Positions 19,343-28,235 of a stretch of 64,000 nucleotides of DNA are shown piece by piece. The position numbers and the translations under genes are program-made. The DNA lies in contig NZ_KN293975.1 of NCBI RefSeq assembly GCF_000768555.3, positions 186,001 to 250,000 on the forward strand, in the 5' to 3' direction. Source of the DNA: Roseovarius mucosus DSM 17069 (GTDB lineage: Bacteria; Pseudomonadota; Alphaproteobacteria; Rhodobacterales; Rhodobacteraceae). The notes beneath the pieces were generated by a model. The model saw nothing but the letters and a program-made list of their open reading frames with translations, made no database searches and was not told where the DNA came from. Within the stretch, counting starts at the first letter, position 1; the number at the start of each line of letters is the position of its first letter.

Positions 19343-20095
19343 TCAGCCCTGGGGGCGGTTCGCGGGATCGAGGGCTGCGTAGAATTTGCGTAGGTACTTG
19401 GGCACATGCCAGATGCAGGGCGTGCCTGCCGGGATAAAGAACACGTCGCCCGCCGTGAAATGGTGCCGGGTGCCGTCCGCTTCGGTCAGATACAGTTCGC
19501 CCTCCAGAACCTGTGCCATTTCGTGATAGGGGAAGGGTTCCAGTTCGGTATTCAGCACCTGGGTATCCCACAGGCCGATGTCGAAATTGCCCAGATCGCT
19601 GCTGAAGAGGACACGGTCGCGTTGTGGCGTGCTGGTGTCCTCCATCAGTTCGCCATCGGTCAACGTCATCTCGGGCGAGAGCACGACCAAGCCGCCCTCT
19701 GCCGTCAGGTCTTGTGGCGCTGCGGCGCGGGGATCGTTGTAGGTCATGAAGAATTTGCGGACAGGGTCCTCCTGCTGCCAGCTGACCGGGATGCCGTTGC
19801 GGATGGCGGCACATTGCCCCGCCTTGGCCCCCATGCTCGCACCCGCGGCATCGCGCAACTTGAACGCGCCCTCCTGCAGGACGATGAACTCGTCCCCTGG
19901 AAAGGGACCGAAGGCCTCGTGCATCGGGGTCGAGTGCCAGACGCCGACAGTGAGGCCAAGGTCGGCATCGGCAAAATAGACATGCAGGGCCTGCGCCTCG
20001 GGCGGGGTTTCAAACTCGGCCGGGTCGATAGGCACGGGTGTCAACCCTGCAGGGCCGTTCGGGTTCAGGCGGATGATGCCGGAATTGTCGCGCAT
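19343..20095 (-). CDS. Bicupin domain protein
   Basis: This 250-residue protein contains two cupin barrels. The first has GDEFIVLQEGAFKLRDAAG and the second has PYHEMAQVLEGELYLTEADG followed by GDVFFIPAGTPCIWH. The second cupin keeps His/Glu metal-ligand positions; the first is less canonical. Similar proteins include ureidoglycine aminohydrolase-like and EutQ-like cupins. A GGAGACACG ribosome site supports the ATG at 20093-20095. It is divergent from the ABC importer operon and convergent with the TetR gene, so it probably acts in the same pathway. Confidence 0.8.
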   Translation of the reverse strand: MRDNSGIIRLNPNGPAGLTPVPIDPAEFETPPEAQALHVYFADADLGLTVGVWHSTPMHEAFGPFPGDEFIVLQEGAFKLRDAAGASMGAKAGQCAAIRNGIPVSWQQEDPVRKFFMTYNDPRAAAPQDLTAEGGLVVLSPEMTLTDGELMEDTSTPQRDRVLFSSDLGNFDIGLWDTQVLNTELEPFPYHEMAQVLEGELYLTEADGTRHHFTAGDVFFIPAGTPCIWHVPKYLRKFYAALDPANRPQG

Positions 20096-20224
20096 GTCGT
20101 GTCTCCTTTGACCTGTTTATTGCGCCTGAGCTGCGCGATCCTTGATCATTCCGACGCCAGCACATGTCCCCGCCGCAGCGGGGTCGAGCAAAGTCCTTGA
20201 CTCGATTCCCAAATGGCTGAGATG

Positions 20225-20242
20225 ATTGAACGACCATTCAAT
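20225..20242. promoter_or_regulatory. Inverted repeat, candidate BetI/TetR operator of ABC operon
   Basis: ATTGAA-CGACCA-TTCAAT is a perfect 6-bp-arm repeat in the 267-bp gap between the divergent cupin and ABC importer genes. A TTGACT box lies at 20197-20202 just upstream on the plus strand. The TTGAACG half-site is typical of BetI-type operators. The likely ligand-responsive regulator is the TetR gene inside the operon. Confidence 0.55.
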
Positions 20243-20362
20243 GACATGCCCGAGCGACGGAAAATGTCAACTGTCCTGAGCTGTGGCGCATGAACCATAA
20301 CGATTGCGTGACGGGACCCACCGGCAAAGTGGGCCTGCGCCAACAGGGGAGACTGGGACCAC

Positions 20363-21487
20363 ATGGACATTCTGGACCAACTCGGCGCTGTGCGCCAAGG
20401 TAAGTTGAGCCGACGCAAATTCACCAAGGGGTTGCTCGCCGCGGGGGTGGCATTGACCACCGTGCCGTTGCCTGCACGCCGTGCCATGGCCGCCGAGGGC
20501 GATCAGGCCACCTATTTCACTTGGGGGGGCTATGACATCCCTGAACTTTTTGGCCCCTATCAGGAAAAGAACGGCGCTCTGCCGAATTTCGCCATTTTCG
20601 GCGGCTCGGAAGAGGCGCTGACCAAGATGCGCGGCGGCTTTGTCGTCGATGTCTCGCACCCCTGCAACCAGTCGATGCCGCGCTGGGTGCAGACGGGGCT
20701 GTTCCAGCCGATTGACACCAGCCGCGTCGCCAACTGGGGCGATGTGATCCCGGAACTGGTCGATCTGCCGGGCAATGATGCCGAGGCGGGCAAGGTCTGG
20801 ATGGCGCCGTTCGATTGGGGGCAGACCTCTGTCACTTATCGCACCGACCTTGTGGAGCTGGAGGGCGAGGAAAGCTGGGACATCCTGTGGGACCCGCGCT
20901 ATTCCGGGCGGCTGGGGTCGCTGGCCTCGGGTGGTGATGCCTGGTGGTGCGGGGCAATCAAGGCCGGCGTCGATTTCGCCAATATCGACACGCCCGAAGC
21001 CTTTGACAAGATCGCCGCCGTGATGCGGGAACAACGCCCGCTGATCCGGCTCTATACGGATGATACGACCACGCTGGAACAGGCGCTCTCGGCGGGGGAA
21101 ATGGTGGCCTCGATGACCTGGAACAGCTCTGCTGTGCTGCTTCAGGCCGAGGGCATACCTGTAAAATTCGCGCGGCCCAAGGAAGGCGCGCTGACATGGG
21201 TCTGCGGCGTGATGATTCACAAAGACGCGCCCAATCTCGACCGGGCCTATGACGTGATCGACTCGCTGCTCAGCGTCGAGACCGGGCATTTCATGATCAA
21301 CGACTGGGGTTATGGCCATTCCAACAGCAAGGCCTTCGACAAGTTCGACGAAGAGACGCTGGCGGGGCTTGGCCTGAGCAAGAATCCGGTCGAGATCCTG
21401 AACGCGGGGCATTTCCAGCAGCCGCAGACGCAGGAATGGGAAACCCAGATGAACGAGCTCTTCGAGCAGATCAAGGCCGGGTTCTGA
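20363..21487 (+). CDS. ABC transporter substrate-binding protein (PotD family, Tat-exported)
   Basis: This 374-residue periplasmic binding protein of the spermidine/putrescine family has a twin-arginine signal SRRKFTKG at about residues 16-23, with a hydrophobic stretch and a cleavage region near AMA. The mature start TYFTWGGYDIPELF is typical of PotD-like proteins. It is the first gene of an operon with two permeases and an ATPase, and delivers a cationic, polyamine-like or betaine-like solute to them. Family membership alone does not fix the ligand. Confidence 0.9.
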   Translation: MDILDQLGAVRQGKLSRRKFTKGLLAAGVALTTVPLPARRAMAAEGDQATYFTWGGYDIPELFGPYQEKNGALPNFAIFGGSEEALTKMRGGFVVDVSHPCNQSMPRWVQTGLFQPIDTSRVANWGDVIPELVDLPGNDAEAGKVWMAPFDWGQTSVTYRTDLVELEGEESWDILWDPRYSGRLGSLASGGDAWWCGAIKAGVDFANIDTPEAFDKIAAVMREQRPLIRLYTDDTTTLEQALSAGEMVASMTWNSSAVLLQAEGIPVKFARPKEGALTWVCGVMIHKDAPNLDRAYDVIDSLLSVETGHFMINDWGYGHSNSKAFDKFDEETLAGLGLSKNPVEILNAGHFQQPQTQEWETQMNELFEQIKAGF

Positions 21488-21558
21488 CCCCGCCCGCACC
21501 GCCCGTCCGCCCCGGCGGGCGGGCCGATTGATCCAGCCTCTGAGGAGTGCGCGCAGGA

Positions 21559-22494
21559 ATGGCCGAAACCTCTTTGCCGAAACGCCGCACAGCGGACGGG
21601 CCGCCCCGCGCGTCTGGGTCGCGCATTTTACGCTTGTTTCACCGCAGCGAGAGCGCGCGCGGCTATCTGATGATGGCCCCCACACTCACGATCATGACCT
21701 TTGGCATTGTGGTGCCCTTTGTTATTCTCATTGTGATCAGCCTCTGGACCCGGCATGGCTTTGGCTTTGACACCACCCTCACGCTCGCCAATTACGTCCG
21801 AAGCTGGAACGAGCCGATTTATGGCACGCTTTTGCTGCGATCCTTCTGGATTTCCGGGGTGGCCACGGCGATTACGGTGCTCTTGTGCTATCCGATGGCC
21901 TATTACGTGGCCTTCCATGTCCACAGAAACAAGATGATGTGGATCATCCTGATGACCCTGCCATTCTGGACCAGCTATCTCTTGCGGGTCTTTGCGTGGA
22001 AGGTGATCCTTGGCTATGAGGGCGTGATCAATTCCGGGCTGATGTCGGCGGGGCTGATCGAGGCGCCGCTCAGTTTCCTGCTCTATAGCCCGACGGCGGT
22101 GATCATCACGCTGGCGCATGCCTGGGCGGCCTTTGCCATTCTGCCCCTCTATGTGTCGCTGGAAAAGATCGACCGCTCGCTTCTGGAGGCCGCGACCGAT
22201 CTGGGCGACGGGCCGATGGCACGGTTTTTCCGCGTGACATTGCCCCTGTCTATGCCGGGGGTGATCGCGGCCTCGTTCCTGATCTATATCCCCACCACCG
22301 GCGATTACATCACGCCTGCGCTCTTGGGCGGGCCGGATGGGGCGATGATCGGCAATCTCATCCAGTTGCAATTCGGCGCGGTCAACAACTGGCCGATGGG
22401 GGCCACGCTGTCGATTGTCCTGATGCTCTGGATCGCGGCGCTGGCGCTGGTGTTTTTGCTTGTCACGCGCAAGGTGCAGGGGCGCATCACATGA
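21559..22494 (+). CDS. ABC transporter permease (PotB-like)
   Basis: This 311-residue inner-membrane protein has about six TM helices and the EAA-loop pattern EAATDLGDGPMARFFRVTLPLSMPG used for ATPase contact. It belongs to the spermidine/putrescine permease family. The start at 21559 follows a GGAGTGCGCGCAGGA stretch. Its stop overlaps the ATG of the second permease, so stoichiometric coupling is expected. Confidence 0.92.
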   Translation: MAETSLPKRRTADGPPRASGSRILRLFHRSESARGYLMMAPTLTIMTFGIVVPFVILIVISLWTRHGFGFDTTLTLANYVRSWNEPIYGTLLLRSFWISGVATAITVLLCYPMAYYVAFHVHRNKMMWIILMTLPFWTSYLLRVFAWKVILGYEGVINSGLMSAGLIEAPLSFLLYSPTAVIITLAHAWAAFAILPLYVSLEKIDRSLLEAATDLGDGPMARFFRVTLPLSMPGVIAASFLIYIPTTGDYITPALLGGPDGAMIGNLIQLQFGAVNNWPMGATLSIVLMLWIAALALVFLLVTRKVQGRIT

Positions 22495-23291
22495 GCAGCT
22501 ATATCAAGCGCCCGAACCGCGCGCTGCAACTCTACGCGGTGCTGTTCCTGATCGTGCTCTATGTGCCGGTGCTTTTCATCCCGCTCTTCAGTTTCAACGA
22601 TTCAATCTATGTCCGCTTTCCACTTCAGGGCGTAACTCTTAAGTGGTATGGCGAGCTTTGGACCCGCGAGCCGGTTTGGAACGCGCTCTGGAACAGCGTC
22701 AAGGTGGGGCTGGTGGTCTCTGTCATCTCAACCGTGCTGGGGGTGATGGCGGCGCGTGCGATCACCCGCACCCGGATGCGGGGCAAGGGGGCGCTTGTGA
22801 CCTTCATCATGATGCCACTGGTCATTCCCGGCATCATCTTTGGCGTGGCGCTTTTGGTGCTGCTCAGCCGGCTGGGCGTGCCGCTTTCGCTTTATACGGT
22901 GGGGCTTGGGCATCTCATCATCTGTCTACCCTTTGCGGTCGCCACGCTATTGCCGCGCTTTGAGGGGTTCGATCCCTCGATGGAAGAAGCCTCGGCCGAT
23001 CTGGGCGAAAACGGCTGGTGGACATTTTGGCGCGTGACCTTTCCGATGGTCATGCCGGGGATCGTGGCGAGCCTGCTGCTGACCTTCACCATCTCGTTTG
23101 ACGAATTCATCATGGCGTTTTTCCTGACCGGCACCGATCCGACACTGCCGATGTATATCTGGGGGCAATTGCGCTTTCCCAAGGAATTCCCCTCGGTGCT
23201 GGCCATGGCGGCGCTGATCCTTTTCGTGTCTTTCGCCCTTGTTTTTGTCGCCCAATGGATCGGGCGCAAAGGCCTGGAGGAACAAGAGTGA
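22491..23291 (+). CDS. ABC transporter permease (PotC-like)
   Basis: This 266-residue second permease has about six TM segments and the EAA loop EASADLGENGWWTFWRVTFPMVMPG. It pairs with the PotB-like permease to form the membrane channel. Start and stop both overlap neighbouring genes (ATGA at the start, GTGA at the ATPase start). Confidence 0.92.
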   Translation: MSSYIKRPNRALQLYAVLFLIVLYVPVLFIPLFSFNDSIYVRFPLQGVTLKWYGELWTREPVWNALWNSVKVGLVVSVISTVLGVMAARAITRTRMRGKGALVTFIMMPLVIPGIIFGVALLVLLSRLGVPLSLYTVGLGHLIICLPFAVATLLPRFEGFDPSMEEASADLGENGWWTFWRVTFPMVMPGIVASLLLTFTISFDEFIMAFFLTGTDPTLPMYIWGQLRFPKEFPSVLAMAALILFVSFALVFVAQWIGRKGLEEQE

Positions 23292-24409
23292 AGGCCCCCT
23301 CATCCATGACCCCCTCGGACCGTTTCATCTCTATCCGCAGTGTCAGCAAACGCTTTGGGGCCTTTACCGCCATCGAAGATATATCGATGGACATTGGGCA
23401 GGGCGAGTTCTTTTCCCTGCTCGGGGCTTCGGGCTGTGGCAAGACAACGCTTTTGCGGATGCTGGCGGGGTTCGAAGCCCCGTCGAAGGGCGAGATTTTC
23501 ATCGACGATCAACCGATGTCGGACGTGCCGCCGCATCACCGCCCGGTCAACATGGTGTTCCAGAGCTATGCGATTTTCCCGCATCTCAACGTGCGCGACA
23601 ATATCGCCTATGGCCTGCGCAAGCAAAAGCTGGCCTCCACCCGCCGTGCCGAGATGGTCGAAGAGATGCTCGATCTGATCAAGCTGCCGGGCTATGGCAA
23701 CCGCAAGGCCAATGAGCTGTCGGGAGGCCAGCGCCAGCGCATCGCCCTGGCGCGCGCCCTTATCCTGCGGCCCAAGGTGCTGTTGCTCGATGAACCCTTG
23801 GGGGCGCTCGACAAACAGTTGCGCGAGCAGATGCAGCTGGAATTGCGCGCGCTGCAACGACAGGTCGGCATCACATTTGTCTTTGTCACCCACGATCAGG
23901 AAGAGGCGCTGACCCTATCAGACCGGATCGCGGTCATGTCCGGGGGCAAGGTGTTGCAGGTGGATACGCCGGCCGGTCTCTACGAGACCCCGAGAACGCG
24001 TGCCGTGGCCAGCTTTATCGGGACCATGAATTTCTTTCGCGGCACCGTGCGGCGCAATGGCTCTGTCATGGCCGCGATCGAGGCCGAGGGGCTGGGCACC
24101 ATCCCGATGGCAACGGCACAGCTGACGAAACCCGACGGGGCCCCGGTGCAAATCGCCCTCAGGCCCGAGAAATTCAGCCTCTCGCCCAAGAGGCCAGAGG
24201 GGGGGCTTGCGGTCGAGGGGCGCTTGCGCACAGCCGCCTATATGGGCGAACGCAGCCAATATTACCTCAGCATTCCCGGCAAGGCAGAGCCGGTCGCGGT
24301 CTCTGCCCCCAACTCCCATCGGTTGATGGGGGGCCATGATCTGCCCGAGGGTCAGGCACTCTGGCTCTCATGGTCACCCGAGTCCATTGTCATGCTCGAC
24401 ATAGATTAA
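23288..24409 (+). CDS. ABC transporter ATP-binding protein (PotA-like)
   Basis: This 373-residue ATPase has Walker A GASGCGKTT, the Q-loop VFQSYAIFPH, signature LSGGQRQRIALARAL, Walker B VLLLDEPLGALD, the H-loop THDQEEA and a C-terminal TOBE domain. It energises the importer. A GTG start at 23288 overlaps the permease stop; an ATG at 23306 is the alternative. It is the fourth gene of the operon and is followed by the BetI-like regulator after a GGAGAGGGG ribosome site. Confidence 0.93.
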   Translation: MKAPSSMTPSDRFISIRSVSKRFGAFTAIEDISMDIGQGEFFSLLGASGCGKTTLLRMLAGFEAPSKGEIFIDDQPMSDVPPHHRPVNMVFQSYAIFPHLNVRDNIAYGLRKQKLASTRRAEMVEEMLDLIKLPGYGNRKANELSGGQRQRIALARALILRPKVLLLDEPLGALDKQLREQMQLELRALQRQVGITFVFVTHDQEEALTLSDRIAVMSGGKVLQVDTPAGLYETPRTRAVASFIGTMNFFRGTVRRNGSVMAAIEAEGLGTIPMATAQLTKPDGAPVQIALRPEKFSLSPKRPEGGLAVEGRLRTAAYMGERSQYYLSIPGKAEPVAVSAPNSHRLMGGHDLPEGQALWLSWSPESIVMLDID

Positions 24410-24424
24410 TCAAAGGAGAGGGGT

Positions 24425-25153
24425 ATGCGGTGCCAGAGCGCCAGCCCCGACAAACCCATGCAAGAGACCGCGACGCCAACCTCCGTTACCGGCAAGCCCC
24501 GCCGCACCGAACCCAAAACTGTCCGGCGCAGACAATTGATCGAGGCCACCATCGATTCCATCGCAAAATACGGCATTGCTGGCACCACGATGTCCACGGT
24601 CACGGAAATTGCCGGGCTGTCGCTTGGCCTCGTGAACTTTCATTTTCAGAGCAAGCAGAACCTGCTGGAGGAAACGCTCAAGTTTCTGGCGCGCGAACAC
24701 CATGACCATTGGCGGCGCGCCTATGGGAATGCAGGGCTGAGCGCGCGGGACAAGTTGATGGCGATTGTCGAGTCGCACTTCGACCCCAAGATCTGCACGC
24801 CCCGGAAACTGGCGGTGTGGTATGCGTTTTTTGGCGAGGGCGGGCGGCGCACGGTTTACCGCGCACTGGTCGATGCCCTCGACGACGAACGCTTTGCCCT
24901 CTCGAAACGCCTGTGCCGCGAGATTGCACGCGAGGGCGGCTATCCCGGCCCGCCGGCCGATACCATCGCGCATACGCTTGAAGGGCTTTATGATGGGCTC
25001 TGGCTCAATATCCTGATGTATCCCGACACGTTTGATCGCGATGCGGCGCGCGCCAAGGTACAGGCCTATCTGGCCATGGCCTTTCCTTTGCATTTCGAGA
25101 TGCCGAAGGGGGCGCGCGCCGAGACCGCTTGCCGCGCGGAGAAGCTTGGATGA
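24425..25153 (+). CDS. BetI-like TetR family regulator
   Basis: This 242-residue one-component repressor has the helix-turn-helix GTTMSTVTEIAGLSLGLVNFHF and the BetI-like C-terminal pattern LEGLYDGLWLNILMYP. It lies inside the importer/dehydrogenase operon, so it probably regulates that operon in response to the imported or oxidised substrate. BetI relatives sense choline or related quaternary amines, but the ligand here is not shown. The start has a strong CAAAGGAGAGGGGT ribosome site. Its stop overlaps the dehydrogenase ATG. Confidence 0.88.
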   Translation: MRCQSASPDKPMQETATPTSVTGKPRRTEPKTVRRRQLIEATIDSIAKYGIAGTTMSTVTEIAGLSLGLVNFHFQSKQNLLEETLKFLAREHHDHWRRAYGNAGLSARDKLMAIVESHFDPKICTPRKLAVWYAFFGEGGRRTVYRALVDALDDERFALSKRLCREIAREGGYPGPPADTIAHTLEGLYDGLWLNILMYPDTFDRDAARAKVQAYLAMAFPLHFEMPKGARAETACRAEKLG

Positions 25154-27237
25154 CTCGCAACCCAAGTCACGATATTCTGTTCGAGCCGGTGCGCATCGGC
25201 CCTGTCACCGCGCCCAACCGCTTCTATCAGGTGCCGCATTGCACCGGCATGGGCTGGATGCGGCCGCGCACACTTGCGGCCATGCGGGGCGTCAAGGCCG
25301 AGGGTGGCTGGGGTGTGGTCTGCACCGAATACAATTCCATCCACCCGACATCTGATGACCTGCCACACCCGTCGGCCTCGCTCTGGGACGAGAGCGACGT
25401 GCGCGCCCATGCCCTGATGACCGAGGCCGTGCATGAACATGGGGCGCTTGCGGGGGCAGAGCTTTGGTATGGGGGCGCGCGCACGCCCAACATGATGACG
25501 CGTCTGCCGCCAATGGATCTGGGGTCGGTGCCCAATCTCGCGGGGCATCCCTATCAGACCCGCGCCATGGACAAATCCGATATCCGCCAGTTCCGCCACT
25601 GGCACAAACGCGCCGCCCTGCGCGCCCGCGATGCAGGTTTTGACATCGTTTATGTCTATGCCACGCATGGCTATCTGATCTCGAATTTTCTCAATCCGCG
25701 CATCAACACGCGGGGCGATGAATACGGCGGCAGCCTAGAAAACCGGGTGCGACTGGTGCGCGAACTGATAGACGAGACCAAGGAAGCCGTGGGCGACCGC
25801 TGCGCCGTGGCGGTGCGGTTCGCGGCGGATGAAGAGGGAGATCGCGACGGGCATCCCGTCTGGGGCGAGCGGCGCGAGATGTTCGCGATGCTGGCCGAAT
25901 TGCCCGATCTCTGGGATATCAACATCGCCGATTATTCGCTGGAAATGGGCGTGTCGCGCTTCGTCAAGGAGGGCGCGCTGGAGCCTTACATGACATGGGT
26001 GAAATCGGTCACGACCAAGCCGGTTGTCACCGTTGGCCGCTTTACCTCGGCCGATACGATGGCCGCCCAAATCCGGCGCGGCATCGTGGATTTCATCGGG
26101 GCCGCGCGCCCGTCGATTGCCGACCCGTTTCTGCCGCGCAAGATCGCCGAGGGCAGGCTCGGGGCCATTCGGGAATGTATCGGCTGCAACGTCTGTTATT
26201 CCGGCGACAGTCTGGGCGTGCCGATCCGCTGCACGCAAAACCCGACCATGGGCGAGGAGTGGCGGCGCGGCTGGCATCCCGAACGCATCGCGCCACGGTC
26301 GCGCGACGCCCATGTGCTGATCGTCGGCGCGGGTCCGGCGGGGCTGGAGGCGGCGCGCGCACTGGGGGCACGTGGCTATCGCGTGACGCTGGCCGAGGCC
26401 ACGCGCGAATTGGGCGGGCGCGTTCTGCGCGAGGCCAGCCTGCCGGGCTTGCGCGAACATATCCGCGTGCGCGACTACCGCGAGCAGGCCTTGCGCGACA
26501 TGCCCAATGTCGGGATTTTCCGCGAAAGCCGCCTGACGGCGCAGGATGTTCTGGACGTGGGGGCCGATCACGTGGCCATCGCCACCGGCGCGTATTGGCG
26601 CAAGGACGTCTTTGATGGCGAGGTGTTCTATCCCGTGGCCAAGGGCGCGGCAGAGGCGTGTATCCTGACGCCCGACGATATCATGGCGGGCCGCCTGCCC
26701 GATGGGCCGACCGTGGTGTATGACGGCGATGGCTATTACATGGGTGGCGTCGTGGCCGAGCGTCTGCGCGCGGCAGGGCTCGACGTGACATTGGCCACCC
26801 CCGACGACAGCCTGTCGCGCTGGGCGGGCCATACCGCCGAACGCTGGCGAGTGCGCCGCCACCTGCAAGGCCTTGGTGTCCGGTTCGAACCAGCACGCGA
26901 AATCGCGGGGTTTGACGGGCGCGCGATCGTCCTGCCCTGCGCCTATGGCGGAGCAGAATTGATCCTGCCTGCCACGCATCTCGTGATGGTCAGCGCTCGG
27001 CGTCCCGAGGATGGGCTTTACCAAGACTTGCGCGCCATGGCCGGTCCGCTGCCCTTCACCCTAGCACGCATCGGCGATTGCGAGGCCCCGGCGATCATCG
27101 CGGCGGCGGTTCATGCCGGGCACCGCTATGCGCAGGAACTGGACGCTCCGCTTGATCCGGACCTGCCGATGAAACAGGACCGGATCGACGTGGGCGCGCC
27201 CGTCGGTGCCGCAGAGACAAGAGGAGAGCCGATATGA
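25150..27237 (+). CDS. Trimethylamine-dehydrogenase-like FMN/[4Fe-4S]/flavin oxidoreductase
   Basis: This 695-residue protein matches trimethylamine/dimethylamine/histamine dehydrogenases over its whole length. The N-terminal OYE-type barrel retains C31 in QVPHC (the Cys that covalently holds FMN in TMADH), Y61 and the Y-x-x-H catalytic pair in YATHGYL. The [4Fe-4S] cysteines are C343, C346, C349 and C361. A C-terminal nucleotide-binding region begins LIVGAGPAGLEAARAL. The two tryptophans of the TMADH trimethylammonium cage are replaced (the EMG and GDS regions). It should oxidise a C-N bond and pass electrons to an electron-transfer flavoprotein, but trimethylamine itself is unlikely to be the substrate. 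Confidence 0.9.
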   Translation: MTRNPSHDILFEPVRIGPVTAPNRFYQVPHCTGMGWMRPRTLAAMRGVKAEGGWGVVCTEYNSIHPTSDDLPHPSASLWDESDVRAHALMTEAVHEHGALAGAELWYGGARTPNMMTRLPPMDLGSVPNLAGHPYQTRAMDKSDIRQFRHWHKRAALRARDAGFDIVYVYATHGYLISNFLNPRINTRGDEYGGSLENRVRLVRELIDETKEAVGDRCAVAVRFAADEEGDRDGHPVWGERREMFAMLAELPDLWDINIADYSLEMGVSRFVKEGALEPYMTWVKSVTTKPVVTVGRFTSADTMAAQIRRGIVDFIGAARPSIADPFLPRKIAEGRLGAIRECIGCNVCYSGDSLGVPIRCTQNPTMGEEWRRGWHPERIAPRSRDAHVLIVGAGPAGLEAARALGARGYRVTLAEATRELGGRVLREASLPGLREHIRVRDYREQALRDMPNVGIFRESRLTAQDVLDVGADHVAIATGAYWRKDVFDGEVFYPVAKGAAEACILTPDDIMAGRLPDGPTVVYDGDGYYMGGVVAERLRAAGLDVTLATPDDSLSRWAGHTAERWRVRRHLQGLGVRFEPAREIAGFDGRAIVLPCAYGGAELILPATHLVMVSARRPEDGLYQDLRAMAGPLPFTLARIGDCEAPAIIAAAVHAGHRYAQELDAPLDPDLPMKQDRIDVGAPVGAAETRGEPI

Positions 27238-27716
27238 GCCAACCGGACCAGACCTATCTTGCCAAGCTCTTGCTCTATTACGAGGAAGAGATCGAGGGGG
27301 AGGCGTATTTTGAGGGCCTCGCCCGCCGCTTTCCCGACCCTGCGCAGCACAAGCGCCTGATGCTTTTGGCCCAGGTCGAACGCCACGCGGCGGCGGGCGT
27401 TGCCCCGCTTGTCGCGCAGTATGCCCTCTCGCCCCGGTCGGTCGAGAGCCTGACCGCAAGCGGTCACGAACAGGCGCGCCGCGCGCCGGGGACATGGGCC
27501 GGGCTGCTGGATGAGATGAACCGCACTTACCCCGCCTATCTTGCGGCCTTTGAGGCGCTCGAGGCGATGGGGCCAGAGGCGGATCAGCCGCGCCTGCGGT
27601 TCCTGACCGGGCATGAGGTGGCCGCACTCGAGTATCTGGCCCTTGAAAATACCGGCGACGCGCAGTCTTACGCGCCGCTGGAGCGTTACCTTGCCTCAGC
27701 GCCCGTGCTGGCATGA
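27234..27716 (+). CDS. Ferritin-like helical protein in amine operon
   Basis: This 160-residue all-helical protein has Glu-rich motifs spaced like a ferritin/rubrerythrin bundle: YYEEEIEGEAYFEGLA near residue 15, AQVERHAAAG near 45, and EVAALEYLALEN near 130. These could bind a di-iron centre, although the canonical E-x-x-H pairs are not complete. It is coupled by ATGA to the dehydrogenase and to the next small gene. A di-iron oxygenase, iron store or electron-transfer role is possible. No function is recognised with confidence. Confidence 0.65.
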   Translation: MSQPDQTYLAKLLLYYEEEIEGEAYFEGLARRFPDPAQHKRLMLLAQVERHAAAGVAPLVAQYALSPRSVESLTASGHEQARRAPGTWAGLLDEMNRTYPAYLAAFEALEAMGPEADQPRLRFLTGHEVAALEYLALENTGDAQSYAPLERYLASAPVLA

Positions 27717-27952
27717 CGGCACGCTTGCTGCTCGCGGTCCTGCTCTGCGTGGCCTCTGTCGGGGCCGCCCAAGAGGCGCCTGTTGCGCCAAAAGTGGACT
27801 GCGACACCTGTCAGGCCCGGCATCGCGGGCTGCAATCGCTTCAGGCGGCGCGGGCCGGGGCCGCGGTGCGAGAGCAGGCGGTGACAGGTCAGCCGCCGCA
27901 AACCCGGCCCGCGCCAACGGGGGTGCAGAGTAAAGACCAGACCAAGGAGTGA
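27713..27952 (+). CDS. Small exported protein with CxxC motif
   Basis: This 79-residue protein has a signal peptide (about residues 1-19, ending GAAQ) and a mature part with CDTCQAR followed by a low-complexity Ala/Gln tail. It is the last gene of the importer operon and overlaps the ferritin-like stop. A paired Cys could be redox-active or bind a metal. The short length and weak family signal leave the function open. Confidence 0.55.
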   Translation: MTARLLLAVLLCVASVGAAQEAPVAPKVDCDTCQARHRGLQSLQAARAGAAVREQAVTGQPPQTRPAPTGVQSKDQTKE

Positions 27953-27993
27953 CACGCCTGCCAGAGCGGGTGGTGTCCGCTCGGGGGCCATCG

Positions 27994-28013
27994 CCCCGGC
28001 CCCCGAGCCGGGG
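27994..28013. terminator. Strong GC hairpin after amine operon
   Basis: CCCCGGC-CCCCGA-GCCGGGG forms a perfect 7-bp stem about 40 bp past the last stop of the operon. There is no T-tract, so it could be a Rho-dependent processing hairpin or part of the adjoining extragenic palindrome rather than an intrinsic terminator. Confidence 0.4.
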
Positions 28014-28035
28014 CCTCGGGGCTGCCTCGGCAAGG

Positions 28036-28054
28036 TCCCGGGTCAAGCCCGGGA
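28036..28054. repeat. Extragenic palindrome copy (TCCCGGGTCAAGCCCGGGA)
   Basis: This is a 19-bp near-palindrome of the same family as five copies at 36.5-37.0 kb. It lies in the 283-bp gap between the amine operon and the ExbB operon, where no other gene is visible. Confidence 0.7.
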
Positions 28055-28235
28055 CGTGTGTGGGTTCGACGGGGCGCAACACGATTTGAAGTAAACTTGA
28101 CTCTTTCAGTCAACTCAGCCAGAAACACCGCATCCCTCGCGCCAGCCCGGTGCGATTCACCTTCCATCCCGTGCCAGCCCCGTGCCAGCCATGCGGTTCC
28201 CATCCCCTCGAACGACAGAGGGAAAGGAGCATTCC

